A stretch of DNA of 64,000 bases from Cucumis sativus (GCF_000004075.3 NC_026659.2:6572001-6636000); one strand, 5' to 3'. Shown: positions 1-12,485, counted from the first letter of the stretch. A program made the numbers and translations. Notes: generated by a model from the sequence alone, not told the origin.

Positions 1-1330
1 CATCATTTGAATCATTTGGCTCTCATTTGACTCTTTGATTGCTGCCCTAATTAATTATTAGTGTTTGTTTTGCATTTGATTACACTTATTTATGCACATC
101 TATTTGGCCATTTGACTATTCTAATGATTGAGTTCTACATCTGTTTAATTATTTGGCATCCATTTGAATGTTGTGTGAGTTAATTATCTGATTTGGCTGC
201 TATTAATTATTTCATTTGGTTAATTAATTAGCATACTGCAATGCTATGTTAATTATTTGATCTGTGTTAATTTTCTGCATCATCATTAATTATTTGACAT
301 CCATTTGGCCATTGGACTATTTTGATTGTTGAGTTCTACATCTCGTTAATTAATTTGACACTCATGCGCTGATTAATTAGTTTTTTTTGCTTCTGTTTAA
401 TTATTTGGCATCCATTTGGCTACTACCTTAATTAATCAGTGGGTTCTGGATTAATTATTTGAATTATTTGATTATTTGAATTATTTGACATCCATTGGCA
501 TGCTATGTTAATTATTTCATTTAGTTAATTAATTAAATGATTTGTTAATTATTTGATTGATGTCTTAATTATTTAACACTCATTTGACACCCATTTGACA
601 TACTGATTTAATTATTTGCTATCTTTTTAATTATTTAGGCATCCATTTTACATTCTGTGTTAATTATGTGTATCCATTTGGTATCTTGCTTTAATAATTA
701 TCAATTTGGCATATGTGTTAGTTATGCATTTGAAAATAACTATTCATTTGACATACTCTCTTAATTATGCATTGTTAATTAATTAGCACAATGTATTTGA
801 TAGTTTTAATTTTTGGCATCCTCTATTGTGAGCTAATTATTTGCATATTGTTAACTTATTTTGGCACTCAATTGGCATCTTATGTCAATTACTCATTCAA
901 ATTATTTGTATTCTGTATTAATTAATTAATCACTAAAACTATTTGACATCCATTGGCTACTGTGATTATTTATTGGCATCTTACATTAAACCTACTTTGA
1001 CACTCTGCAGTTAATTATTATTTCACCCATTTGACATCCTCAAGTAATTATTTATTACTCTGGTCTAGCATAATTAATTATTTTGCATATTTCTAAATTA
1101 ATTAATTATTTTGCATATTTCTGAATTAATTAATTATTTTGCTTATTTTTGTTTCTGCATTAATTAATTATTTTTCACCTTTCTGCATGAATTAATTATT
1201 TTGTATCCTTTTGAATTAATTAATTATTTTGCATCATTCTGAATTAATTAATTATCTTGTTTGTGCTGTATTAATTAATCATCTTGTACATTTTGCATAT
1301 TGCTTACATTATCATGTATTTGTTTTATGC
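1..1330. repeat. AT-rich degenerate short-repeat tract
   Basis: The tract is built from loosely repeated words such as TTAATTATTTG, CATCCATTTG and TTAATTAATTATTTTGCAT. Between about 1060 and 1270 the spacing becomes regular, with roughly 40-50 bases between successive TTAATTAATTATTTTGCAT-like units. There is no coding potential on either strand. It leads directly towards sequence resembling the 3' part of a Tat/Ogre-type LTR at about 1.86-2.06 kb, so it may be the low-complexity part of that long LTR. The link between the two is an inference. Confidence 0.6.
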
Positions 1331-1854
1331 ATTTATTTTATCTCAACATATTACCCTTTAAGTATTTTTCAAATTTCATAATGTTTTGCTCATTGTTATT
1401 ATTTATTTTTCAATTGAAATATAAAAATGTAAATTGGAGAAAAGTATTGTTTTTTTTATGGATTTTATAATTTAAATTCCATGAATACATGAATTTTTTT
1501 CGTTTGAAATTTAATTAATAGATTGTTTTTAAATAAACACATTTCATATTTTAAATGAGACTGCGTAGTGTTTTCATTCTAAATACATGAAATTTCTCAT
1601 TAAACACCTATGATAGAGATTAAAATATCAAGTTTTGGTATTTTAATATTCTTAAGGTGAATAAAAATCTTTTAAAACAAAAATAAACTTAATTTTTCTA
1701 ATGGCTCCTATGCCACCTATAATCGTCAATTCATGCTTAGGTTTTACTTTCTTCGATATGAATTGATAAACATAGGACATTTAAACAAAACCTAAATAAA
1801 AACTTTGTTTTGTGAACCTCTCTAATTTAATTTAAAAGATAAAATTGGGTAACC

Positions 1855-2065
1855 ATTTTTTGGGTGTTGTAGGGTGTTAACACCTTCCCTACACACAACT
1901 GACTCCCGAACTTAAATATCTGAATGTACGCAGACCATTTTTTTTTTTTTTTTGGGTGACCAATCACACCCTAATATGATTGGTGGCGACTTCAAAACTA
2001 TTTATTAAAATTAAATAAATGAGGAGGTCTGCCGCTCCGCGTAGCATCACGTCGCGACAAATGCT
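1855..2065 (+). mobile_element. LTR tail resembling Tat/Ogre-lineage Ty3/gypsy elements
   Basis: The segment carries GGTGTTAACACCTTCCCTAC, then CTGACTCCCGAACTTA, then GGTGGCGACTTC. These landmarks in this order are familiar from the 3' part of LTRs of plant Tat/Ogre/Athila-like retrotransposons. No primer-binding site, gag or pol follows on the + strand, so only an LTR remnant is present. The left boundary is not defined and may lie outside the window. The lineage call is from memory of these motifs, not from a search. Confidence 0.45.
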
Positions 2066-2069
2066 TTTT

Positions 2070-2905
2070 TTTTTAGATTTATGCACTTTTATGGGTGAAT
2101 GAATATCAAAAGAGGTAAATTTGAAGTCAAAATAGAAGTTTTTTTTTTTTTTGCTCGATTCAACATATCAAATTAATCAAACTATGAATTTTTGATTAAT
2201 TTAGTACATGAGTTTGGTTTTTATTTGAAATAAGGGTTGTAATATGGTCAAACCTTAATTAATTTGAAAAAAGTTCAAGGTTTTATCAGCAATTTATTTT
2301 GATTTAAAGATAAAAATTTAAAATTTTTGGGATAAAATTTGGAACATAACCAAATTTTTATTTGAAATAAGAATGAGTTTTCTATAACATCCAAATTTAT
2401 CTTGAGGATACACAAGAATTTAGAATGACCAAATTTAATTTGACATAAAAAAGAGGTCTCAATCATTGGGATAAAGTTGGATTTATGACTTCGATTTTAA
2501 TTTAAAATATATAAAAAATGAGGCAAATGCAAGTTATTTGGACTTGGATTTTGACCCCAAATTGTAATTTAGAAATTAGGGATAAAATCTAAATTCTGAA
2601 ATATTTAAATATCTTAATTATATTAAAAATAAAATTCGAGATTTATCTCAAAATAACTTTTTCTAAAAAAAAAAATAAGATAATTGGATTATCTTTTCTT
2701 TTTTATTATTAAAAACAATTGAATATAATGGATTTGTTAGTTTTATAAATAGACACACACTTGATCATTCGTTCTTCGTCAAACAAAAAAAATGTATGAA
2801 AAAAGAACTTTTCTTCTCCCTTTTTTTTCTTTTAACTTTTTTGTACCTATATTTCTATCATCTCTTCACAGGAACTAGAATTGTCGTGCGTTTCTTTGCT
2901 TCCAA
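2070..2905. other. AT-rich spacer, no gene seen
   Basis: This stretch has T-rich homopolymers and repeated TTTGAAATAAG-like phrases and no convincing reading frame. A TATA-like TTTATAAATAGA lies near 2740, and CAAAAGGTAAG at about 2913 looks like a splice donor. It could be a decayed LTR or promoter, but nothing downstream is coding. Confidence 0.5.
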
Positions 2906-2911
2906 ACAAAT

Positions 2912-4232
2912 TCTCAAAAGGTAAGATCTCTTCTTTTTTTTCTAGACATATTTGCAGAATGACTCTACCATCAGTGATCCAACTTTTACTATGGGACGAT
3001 CAGACATGTGTCGTCAGATCTACCTACTAGTAGAAACGATCGGACATCTTCATTTTACTTGGCCGATCCAACTTCTACTAAAGGACGATTGAACATTTGC
3101 CATCAGATCCACCTTCTAGTAGAAAAGATCGGATATCTTCGTTCTGTTTGGTCATCAGCGATCTAACTTCTACTAGAGGATAATCAGACATTTGTTGTCA
3201 GATGCACCTTCTAGTAGGAATGATCATGCATCTTCGTTCTGCTTCGCCGTCAGCAATCCAACTTCTACAAAAAAAAAAAATGATCGGACATTTGTCATCA
3301 GATCCACGTCCTAGTAAAAGCGATCGGGCCTCGTCGTTATGCTTGACCATCAGTGATTCAACTTTTACAAAGGGACGATCAGGCATTTATCGTTAGATGC
3401 ACCTCCTAGTAGGAATAATCAGACATCTTCGTTCTACTTCCTCGTCATCGATCTAACTTTAATTAAGAGATGATTGGGCATTTGCCACTAGATCCACCTA
3501 CTAGTAGAAACAATCGAACATCTTCGTTTTGTTTGACTATTAGCTATCCAACTTCTACTAGGGGATGATCATGCATTTATCGTCAGATGCACCTTCTAAT
3601 AGAAACGATCAGACATCTTCGTTCTGTTTTGCCGTTAGCGATCCAACTTTTACTAGGAGACAATCAAACATTTGTCGTCAGATGCACATTCTAGTAGAAA
3701 CGATTAGACATTTTTGTCGTCATTAGCGATCTAACTTTTACTAGGGCATGATCGGACATTTGCCGTCAGATGCACCTCATAGTAGAAATGATCGGACATC
3801 TTCGTTCTACTTCATCGTCAACTATCCAACTTCTACTAGGGGACGATTGAGTATTTGTTGTCAGATGCACCTCCTAGTAAAAACGACCAAACATCTTTGT
3901 TATACTTTGCCGTCAACGATCCAACTTCTACTAGGGGATAATTGGGCATTTTTCGTTAGATTCACCTCCTAGTAGGATTGATCGAACATCTTTGTTCTGA
4001 TTCGCCGTCAATGATCCAACTTCTACTGGGGGATGATTAAGCATTTGTTGTCAGATGCACCATCTAGTAGGAACGATCAGACATCTTTGTTTTGCTTCGT
4101 CATCAGCGACCCAACTTCTACTAAGGGACGATTGAGCATTTTCCGTCAGATCCACCTTCTAGTAGGATTGATCGGACTTCTTCGTTCTACTTCTAGACAT
4201 ATTTCAAAAGGTGAGCTCCCTTTTTTTTATTT
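2912..4232. repeat. ~95-bp tandem array, about 13 units
   Basis: The unit reads approximately GATCCAACTTCTACTAGGGG, then ACGATCGGACATTTG, GTCAGATGCACCTCC, TAGTAGGAACGATCGG, ACATCTTCGTTCTGC and TTCGCCGTCAGC. Starts of the GATCCAACTT word fall at about 2976, 3064, 3160, 3255 and 3355, giving spacings of 88-100 bases. The array continues diverged to about 4190. Each unit itself contains two related halves (about 43 and 53 bases), each starting with GATCGGACAT and each carrying GTCAG and a TAGTAGGA/TACTAGGG word. The flanks share CAAAAGGT(A/G)AG plus a T-rich tail, and TCTAGACATATTT. Open frames inside are short and inconsistent between units, so I treat it as non-coding. Confidence 0.85.
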
Positions 4233-4249
4233 ATCATTTTTTTTGCTAT

Positions 4250-4545
4250 CATTTGCATTTCTAAACTTGTTTGAACTTTTTTTTTAATCTCAAGAAACAT
4301 CAACAAAGCTTCATAAATTGATTCGGAAGAACTTATAAACTTGTTTGAACTTGAATTTCAAGAAACATCAACAAAGCCTCGTAAATAAATTCTGAGGAAC
4401 TTCCAAACTTGTCTGAACTTGAATTCCAAGAAACATCAACAAATCCTCAAAATTGATTCTGAAGAACTTTTAAACTTATTTGAACTTGAACTTCAAGAAA
4501 CATCAACAAAGTCTCAAATTTTGATTTTGATGAACTTGTAATCTT
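4250..4545. repeat. 67-68-bp tandem array, about four units
   Basis: The word CAAGAAACATCAACAAA recurs at about 4291, 4359, 4427 and 4494, a spacing of 67-68 bases. Between copies lie TTGATTCTGAAGAACTT-like and AACTTGTTTGAACTTGA-like segments. The array begins just after the ~95-bp array. No long frame runs through it. Confidence 0.8.
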
Positions 4546-5640
4546 GAAGATGGAGTGTTGAACTTCTGAGGAATGATGCCTCTTATAAGCATCTAACTTT
4601 AGAGTATTTTGTTCCTAGTGCAACACATTTTTTATTTGTTATATTACCCCAGTAGGACATCTTCAACTTTAAGTTGATATTCTTTAATGAGAATGAATGC
4701 CATCAATTGCTAGTGATATGCTTTACGTAGTCATAACACTGTTCCTGTTTTATGTGTGACTAAACTTAAGATTTATTTTAAGTTGCCTACGTACCCTTAT
4801 AGGAATCAAGTTATAACGTAGTTCAACATTTTTTTTTTCTGTTGGCTTGAATAAGACAAAGATTTTGAACTTAAATATGAGAAAACATCAATGAAGCCTT
4901 TGAACTTGAATATGAGGATGCATCAATGCCTTCAAGCTTGAATATGAGGAAGAGTTGATGAAGCCTTTGAGCTTGATTTTGAAGTGCCTTTTTTTATTTG
5001 CACTCAACTTGTATATAGTTTTACACAAAATAGTGTACATCTTCAATTTATTGCATCACCTTATTACTAGAGATGAACATCTTGAATTTAGGGATTTGTC
5101 CCCAATTTGTTTTGATTCTCTACTATAGATGAACATCTCTTACGAAAAAGGATAAGTCATAACATAGTTTAAGATTTTTTTTACTGGACTGGACTTAAAG
5201 TTTCCTTTAAGTTGCATCATATCCTTTATAATATAAGAATCAAGTCATAACATAGTTGAAATGATTTTTTTTTCATCCAAGAAGTCATATGTATTTGCAC
5301 GCTTGTTTTTTCTTTTGTTTGTGTAAAAAAGGCACCAACCAAATGTTATTCCAAAAAGTCAAATTGATGCCACCAACTTCTCCAAATGGCGACAAACAAT
5401 GTAGAAGTTGTTATGTTAAAAAAATGAAGAGTGATTATAAGATGAGTTTTCTATAGTGTAAATTTTTAGTACCTGACCATATATCTAGTTTGTGAATCCC
5501 ATAAATCTTTGGTTTGTTTCAACACTCTAGCTCGTTCTGCCACTAGCCTCTCCTTCAGTAACCTTTACACATTTTTTTCAATAGCATATTCAGTTTAATT
5601 TTGTGCAATGCTTTAAAATATACTTCAACCTCTCTATAAA
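4546..5640. other. Spacer with diverged repeated phrases, no gene seen
   Basis: A phrase of the form TTTAAGTTGC, then ATAGGAATCAAGT, then ATAACGTAGTT followed by a T run occurs near 4776-4840. It recurs in diverged form near 5206-5275, and partly near 5141-5180. The later part of the spacer also continues the AACATCAA/TTGAACTTGAATATGAG wording of the 68-bp array. No gene is supported. Confidence 0.5.
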
Positions 5641-6262
5641 CCAGACATTTAGATTCTCAACTAGTAGCCTTTGGTCCAACGCAAATCATCACTGAAGCAG
5701 GTAAACAAACACATGATTTTCATAAGAGATGTCCACCAATCCAAAGCATATAGATCAAATTCCAAGCATATAGGGCAAGTAAGATCATATTCCAACTTTA
5801 TAGAATTCAGAAGCATCAATGTCATTGTCGGTGCCGCATCGACATTGAAGGAAAAGTGAGTGGAGAATTCTGAAGGATAGTTTCCATCCTTGAATCCTTT
5901 AAAATTCAAACAAAAAACATCCAATTCCATTAGCCAAGGGGATTGCAAAAGCTCCATATGTACAACTCATATTTTCAACTTAAAGTTCTTTTAATTTACA
6001 AAGTTATGTACCTTACCATATTTCTTGAGAATCTTTCTAATAACAATAACATTCATTGTAACATATTCAATCAACATTCGACCTTCTTGCATCAACATGA
6101 TTTGATCTGTTTTAAAGGAATGACCCAATCGTGTCATGTATCTCTCAAAGCAACATGAAGATGAAGAAGATGTTTAACTCTCGTATTGAAACATCCTACA
6201 ATATCCAAAGCTTCCCTTATCAACTACTAAAAGAACAACTAATCACACAAAAGATAATATTT

Positions 6263-7900
6263 TCATTCACATTCATCAGTACAAGAATCATTAAGTCTGT
6301 AAGTTCGGCAGCTCATATTTTCATCAAGGATTTGTTCACCTTCTTCATTTGTAGGATTGGTGAATATCATAAGTCTTGTCTTCATCGTCAAGGAACCTTC
6401 TGTATTTATGTCAATAGACAACATCCTCTTCATGTGTGATGGGACAGAACTGTGAATCTTATTGTTATTATTTTCTTCATGAAATGATTTTGCCTTCAAT
6501 GTTTTCAAGTTTCTTTCATGTTGATCGTTTATCATCTTTAGACGATCATAAGCAGATGTGGAAGGTCGATTTTTCTTCAATGCGGAGATACTTAACCTTT
6601 TGAGATCTGAAGTTAGAGTGGAAGTAGAGGTTGGAGATTGGTTTCCTTCTTCTTTTGTGACCATAATCAATCTTTGAAAGACTAAAGATCTAGTATTTGA
6701 AGGCTTAATACGATCAAAGACAAAAGTCATTTTCTTAGTTTCATTTGAATTGTTGACTTCTTCAGAAGATGCATAATTGTTGTCAACTTCTACAATGTTG
6801 ATAGCATGACATGCAGTGACTTCTAATACTTCCTCTAGATGATCATCAATGAAGTTTCTTGGGAGGAGTTCTGTCAAAATTATCAATCGTTGAAGTTAGA
6901 GGAAGTCCTTGTCTTTTCATTTGACGGGCTTAGGCTTCCACATTTTGTTGTTTCTTTTCTCCTTCTTTTTGTGGGAGCTGCTTCATTTTGTATTATTTTG
7001 ATGAAAATGTGACTTCATTTGAATGGAATTTGTTTGCTTCCCTTTTTGATGAGCCACAACTATCCATTGTTTGCCATCATCCTCATCAGACTCTTCTTTG
7101 TTTTGAGAGTCTGTCGTCACGATCTTTTGTTTGAATTGAACAAGTATAGGTTCAAAAGTCCCAAATTGAATCAAACTTTCCCTTTGATCATAGAGCAACG
7201 TTGATGGTGGAACACTTGAAGTTATCTCAACTGCAATATAATTCGTCTGAGCTACTTCATCAATATTCAGCTCAATCTTCTTATCACGAGTCAACTTTAG
7301 AATCAGCTCCTTCAACACAAAACACTTTTCAAAAGGGTGACTAATAACCTGATGGTACTTCCAATAGTTAGGATCATCTATTTTTTCTACTTATTTTGGT
7401 TGTTTGAATTCTGACAGTTGAATAAGTTGCTTCTCGATCAATTGCTCTAGCATGTTTACAACATCAAAGTTAGGAAATTGATAAAAAAAAATTATGTCTT
7501 TCTCTAAGAGTTGGGAGCCGCTTTTCGTCGCCATCATGCTTTCTTTCAAATTTGGTTTCTTTTCTTTTAGAGAAAGATTTCAATGGTGTCGCACGAACAA
7601 CCATTGACTCTTTTATGACACTATTCACAATCTTTTTATTGTCATTGATTTCATTTTTTTTTTTTTTTTTTTTTTTTACTTTAGAGATTAAGAAATTTTT
7701 AGTTCTCATATTAGTGATGCTCAATTTCATGTCGTGGGTGTGAGTCGTTAATTCTTCAAATGTATGAGGTTTTATTCCTTGCAAAATATAGAGAAGCTCC
7801 CAGTGCATGCCTTGACCGCACATCTTCACTATAGACAATTCTGTGAGCTTGTCTTTGCAATCCATGTTTAGAGCTCTCCATCGGTTTATGTAGTCCATGA
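6263..7900 (-). pseudogene. Broken Ty3/gypsy gag-like remnant
   Basis: Three minus-strand reading frames follow one another in transcription order: 7898-7470, 7318-6983 and 6886-6263. The first resembles the gag core (starts MDYINRWRALN, with LTELSIVKMC and a Lys-rich tail). The second has LKELILKLTRDKKIELNIDE. The third has a repeated FDRIKPSNTRS / FQRL / KRLSIS pattern and HMKRMLSIDINTEGSL. I recognise this combination from gypsy-type polyproteins common in cucurbit genomes. Stops and frame changes separate the blocks, and no protease, reverse transcriptase or integrase is present. It is a decayed fragment that cannot make a full polyprotein. Confidence 0.75.
7640..7678. repeat. Poly-T tract inside the gag remnant
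   Basis: About 25-30 consecutive T (poly-A/Lys on the minus strand) lie inside the first gag block. They make the run of lysines in that frame and probably contribute to frame instability. Confidence 0.8.
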
Positions 7901-7989
7901 TTGACGCTCCATTTCACTGTCTTGTGTTTATAAGCTCCATTATGCTCACAATGCGTCTGGTGTTGTAGAAGAGGTTGATAGAAGTTCGA

Positions 7990-8340
7990 CAACAACCATC
8001 GAGGATGGTGGTTTGAGGTAGTCGAGGACAGTTACTATAAAATGATTATCAGACGTTGGCGACAGTGGTCATTGGAAGTCAAAGGAGGACAATCACAAAA
8101 AAGTAGTTGTTGGTAGTTGGCTGATAACAATAAAAAAATGATTGACAAAAGTTGACCAGTAATGATTACCATAAAACAATTGACAAAAAGAATCCAACAA
8201 TGGTCACAGGTAAATAACCAACAAAAGTTGATAGGCAACGGCTGCAAAAAAAAAAAGTGAAAGAAAGTTAGCCGATGACATTTGACAAAGATGGTTGTCA
8301 AAGAATGATTGGTGACTAGTGAAGATAGTTGAAAATGTTG
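7990..8340. other. Low-complexity stretch next to the gag remnant
   Basis: Loosely repeated words (TTGACAAAAGTTG, GGTCA, AATGATT, GACAAAGATGG) give a minisatellite-like texture without a fixed period. It lies upstream of the gag remnant in that element's orientation. No coding region is supported. Confidence 0.4.
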
Positions 8341-10089
8341 GCCGGATTGTTTTATACAAATTAGAGAGATTAACCATTAAACACCCAAACTTTTTTTGGT
8401 GAAAGTTGGTTTTAGATGTTTATCCTAAACCACATGATCTTTTTTTCTAAAACAACTTATTTTTTTAATTTAATCTCTTGAAAATGTAATCAAAACACAC
8501 CCTAATTAATTTTCATCAATTTCCATAAAGTAATTTTTATTGATATTTCCATAAAATTGGAACATTGTTATCTTCATCGACACTAATATTTCGAACCTTG
8601 ATTATACTATACCTTCCTCTTGGAATTTTTATTTCTATTTAGATTTATTCTCTTCACTTGGTAACTAGCAAAATTACTACTAACTGGTTAAAAGAAGATT
8701 TACTATCTCCTTTAACCTCCATCGATCAAAAGAAATTTATAACTATCAATAACTCTTCTTTTACTACTACGATGGCGTAGAAACTGTGTGTGGAAAGTTC
8801 AAATCAATCTGGAGGGAAGCACGATAATAATGTTTCATTAAGTTTGTTTCCTAATTATAGTTAGGTCAATGAGGTGTTGTGATTGAAAGATTCATATGGA
8901 TAAATAAAAAGAGAGTAGTGTAAAGATAATGGAAAAATGTAACTATAAATTGGAAGATCTAACTATGGTAGCAAAGGCATTTCTAAGTAATTTCAATCAG
9001 TAAAATTATTGATTAATATTAAGTATACATTCAACTTATGTATTTACAACGACTTGCTTAAAATGATCAAATTAGCTTCTATAGTAGCACAGAATTAATC
9101 AAGAATGAACTAAGCACCCAAATATTAATTAGAGACTAGGCCCTAATTAAACCTACGTATCTTAATTATTTTTGGGTTCTAAACAATCATACAAAACACA
9201 AGACATGAACACTAAGATTAATGGGTTCATTGTGTGATTAGTTATCTTGGAAAGCCTAATTAATTAACCAAATTTCCTTTGAACTAAGCCAAAATAAGCA
9301 CAACTAAGACCCAATAGAAGTTATAAGTCCCCCATTTGCAAATTCATACAAGTCCTAAACCATTTGCTGCTTAGTTGATTTCAAGCGTTGACGAACAACT
9401 AGAAAAAGCACAAGCCTAAAATCATATATTCAAGACATACAATCGAGGAAGGGGTATCAATCCATTCACAATAACATAGGAAATCTTTTTAATTTTTTTT
9501 TTTATATAAGAAGAACCACTCATAGTCACAATCAGCTAGCTTCTCCATCTAGCTCCTTAGCCAAAAGTTTTCTTGCACTTCTTGCAATTCTTGTCGGATT
9601 CAAGTCTTGTTTTGGATCTCTCAAAACCTTGAAAATTTTCTCAGCTATCTCTTAAGTAAGCTCAGAGTAAAACCAACTTCAAAATAACCGGATTTCCTGT
9701 ACTTATAAGCCTCTTCGGTGAAGTCTTCTATGCCAAAATGATTACTTTTTTCTTACCGTAGGAATTAGTCCAATGTCAGAATGCCACATGTCACTGCCAC
9801 TTCCTTATCTTGACCTCTGGTTAAGAGGCAAAGTCAAATCAATCGCCGACTTTCTTACACAAGGGTAATGTCACTACTTCACGGTAAAGGAAATTCAAAA
9901 CACAGTTCCTCGCATAGACACTTCTCATCGTGTAATAGTCTCATTGCATAGACCAATCTTACCTCATGAAATCTGGCCGCATAAGGCAGAACTTGATCAG
10001 TGCCTCACAGACATTATAGGGAGTTTTTGTGAGAAAGATCGATTTAGGGGTTGCTAGAAGAGAAAAAAAAAAGGATATTGTAGATTTCT

Positions 10090-10139
<50 letters not shown>

Positions 10140-12290
10140 AAATAAAGGCTAAGAGAAGTGGTAGCTATGAGGGCTAAAAGTTTGGATGAAGAAGAGGAGA
10201 TGTGGGGGTTGTGTAAAAAAACTTATTCTAAAGAGTTATCATCTACCATTAGTTAGTCTAACCAATTGATTTAGTTATTTTAACCAAACTATCCACACAA
10301 CATTAAAAGTAGTTAAATAACATTTTTTTTTAAAATGTGGTTAATAAAAAAAATAAGAAGATTAGTCAAATCAAGAAAAAAATTAATCAAAGATTAAATT
10401 AATTTTAAATATGTGACTAGGACTTGATGTCTTAGTCGTCAACTCTTCTTCTAGCTCTGAATATGTTGTTGGAATCTCTTGTAATATTTCATATCCGTTC
10501 TCCTTCGCTTTTTAAGAAGGACAGTGATTATGGTTAATTTCTCGTTGGATGGTCCTCTAAAAGAAAAACTAACACGTTTCCAAGTTTAAAATAAAATATT
10601 ACAATCAATATCTAACATGGAAAACTTTAGATACAAATTGTTAAGCTATGGATAAAAATTAATTAAAAAAGTCAAACTACATAAAGTATATAGAGTAATC
10701 AAACTTTGTCATTTTGTTTAAAAAATACCACAATCATTTTTTAGAAATTTTAATCATACTTTTGTTAATAAATGTTTCAAAACTATCTTCAGGTTACTAA
10801 CAACAATAAGAGTTGGAATAAAACTTGGAATCTAAATACTACCATATAAGATTCGAATAATAATAGGGATTTAAAAAAAAAACAAAACCTTCCGGTCATA
10901 TGTATATATGAAAAATAATCAAATATCTTTTCGTTTAAATTTTATTTTGGTTCTTACACTTTGTAACTTTCTTCTATTTTGGTTCCTAAAATTTTTAAAG
11001 TGTATGTATTAGTCCTTAGACTTCAGTAAACTTTCTAATGAAATGATAAAGTGACTTCTACGTGTAGATGACTATGAAGCCAAATGAGAAGATCACTCTT
11101 AAAAATCTAGAGTCTTAATTTTTAATTAGAAGTTCAATGGTAAATTTTTTTGGGTCAACTAGAAAGAATAATATTTTTAAGTTTCTATTTGAAAAATTGG
11201 CAAACCTAATTTTAGGTTACAAAAATGGTAAAAACTAACTAAAAATAAAATAAATAGAAATTGACAAAAAAACATCATTTCTCTAAAATAATATATAATT
11301 ACATTTTAATAAAAGTTGACATTAGAGTCTAATCAATGCACAATCCTACCAACCAAGAAATTCTTTAAAACTCCCGTAGACCTTAAATGTACCATTGAAC
11401 GAGACTCTTAAATGTTTAACATCCATGACAACATTAGTCCATTATGCTTTCCAGATGAAAATGTCATTTTGCTTTTAAGATTTTGATTGTTACGATTTTG
11501 AAGCATTGAACATTCTATTTATATGAATTCTACTTATTTTATTTTTATATTATTATTTTACTTTATCATGGGTGTTAACACAATGTGTTGTTTTTATTTT
11601 TTTGTTCAATGTTCTTTTATTTGTTTGAAGATTATAATTTTAGAAGAAAAATAACAAAGGTTGGAGAATGAGAAGGGGATGCAAGAGATTAGACTTTTGT
11701 TGAATGAAAATGAAAATCAAAACGATTTTGATTTATAGAATAAATTAGCTAGAAACTACGTCATCATTTCATTAAAAATTAACGTTAATTTTAATTGCAA
11801 CGACCCAAGTAAGTTTTTTCTAAAAGTGTGAGAGCTAAAGAACTTTTTTAAAGTTTAGCTTCATTTAGTTCGTGATCCAAAAATTATTTCGAAAAACAAA
11901 AAGTTCAGTCAAAAACAAAAAAGAAACCTCTTCTTCAATGGATTTGACATGTTTGGTTCCAAATTAAAATCTTGAAATTCGATTTTAAAATTTAAAATTT
12001 GTATTTAGTATATCTCATATTAACAATTTCTAAAAACAATATCTAAAATGAATGAAAATGATAATTTATTGTTTTTGAAAATGAGTTATTTATCGACTTG
12101 TTTTTAAAAATAGCATATCAAACACGTTTTATTTCTTTTTTGTATTTTTTGTTTTTGAAAACGTAAAAATGAAAATGAAAAACGAACCTTAGAAACCCAA
12201 AAACTAAAATAGGATTTAAACTAATATTTTTAAAAATAAATATATGGAAAAAATTAATTAGAAAAAAAAGAATAAATGTATTTCCATTCC
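8341..12290. other. Intergenic AT-rich DNA, no gene seen
   Basis: I see no gene on either strand. On the minus strand, about 10.03 to 9.48 kb resembles an LTR or long leader: it is less AT-rich, has TTATAAGTA as a possible TATA element near 9708, and then short CAAGAA words. I cannot define its ends. Around 10.95-11.15 kb are phrases such as TTTTGGTTCTTACA and TTTTGGTTCCTAAA, common in old plant transposons. Around 11.95-12.2 kb, TTTTTGAAAA / ACAAAAAAG words resemble a worn MITE. Confidence 0.5.
10092..10135. repeat. 44-nt uninterrupted poly-T tract
   Basis: A run of 44 T with no interruption sits between TTTCTAG and AAGAAAATAAAGG. It could be the inverted poly-A tail of a retroposed sequence, or a slippage-expanded tract. 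The exact length may also be an assembly artefact. Confidence 0.9.
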
Positions 12291-12299
12291 ATCTTTACC

Positions 12300-12485
12300 C
12301 GCCCATTTCCTTTCCTGCTCCTTCTCTGCCGCTCGCCGGAACGCCACCACCACTGCTGCAAACTCACGCCGCCATACCAACAGCGCAGTTCCTTCTTTGT
12401 TCACTCGCCGTTGGGGTTCGTTCTAATTTGAAATCCTCCCTTATCCAGGGATTCCAAATAGAAACTACAATATTTCACAGGAAAA
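12300..12485 (+). promoter_or_regulatory. GC-rich 5' leader/proximal promoter of ORC4
   Basis: Between AT-rich DNA and the ORC4 start codon lies a short C/G-rich segment with CTCGCCGGAACGCCACCACC and CACGCCGCC. This is typical of a plant housekeeping 5' UTR. TTACCCGCCC at about 12296-12305 is close to, but not an exact match for, the E2F consensus. No clear TATA box is seen. Confidence 0.5.

Noticed and set aside
5661..5957. 98-codon minus-strand frame with CPICLEFDLYALDWW
   Set aside because: The single Cys-Pro-x-Cys does not make a zinc-finger pattern. The frame lies in repeat DNA downstream of the gag remnant and has no splice partners or recognisable domain.
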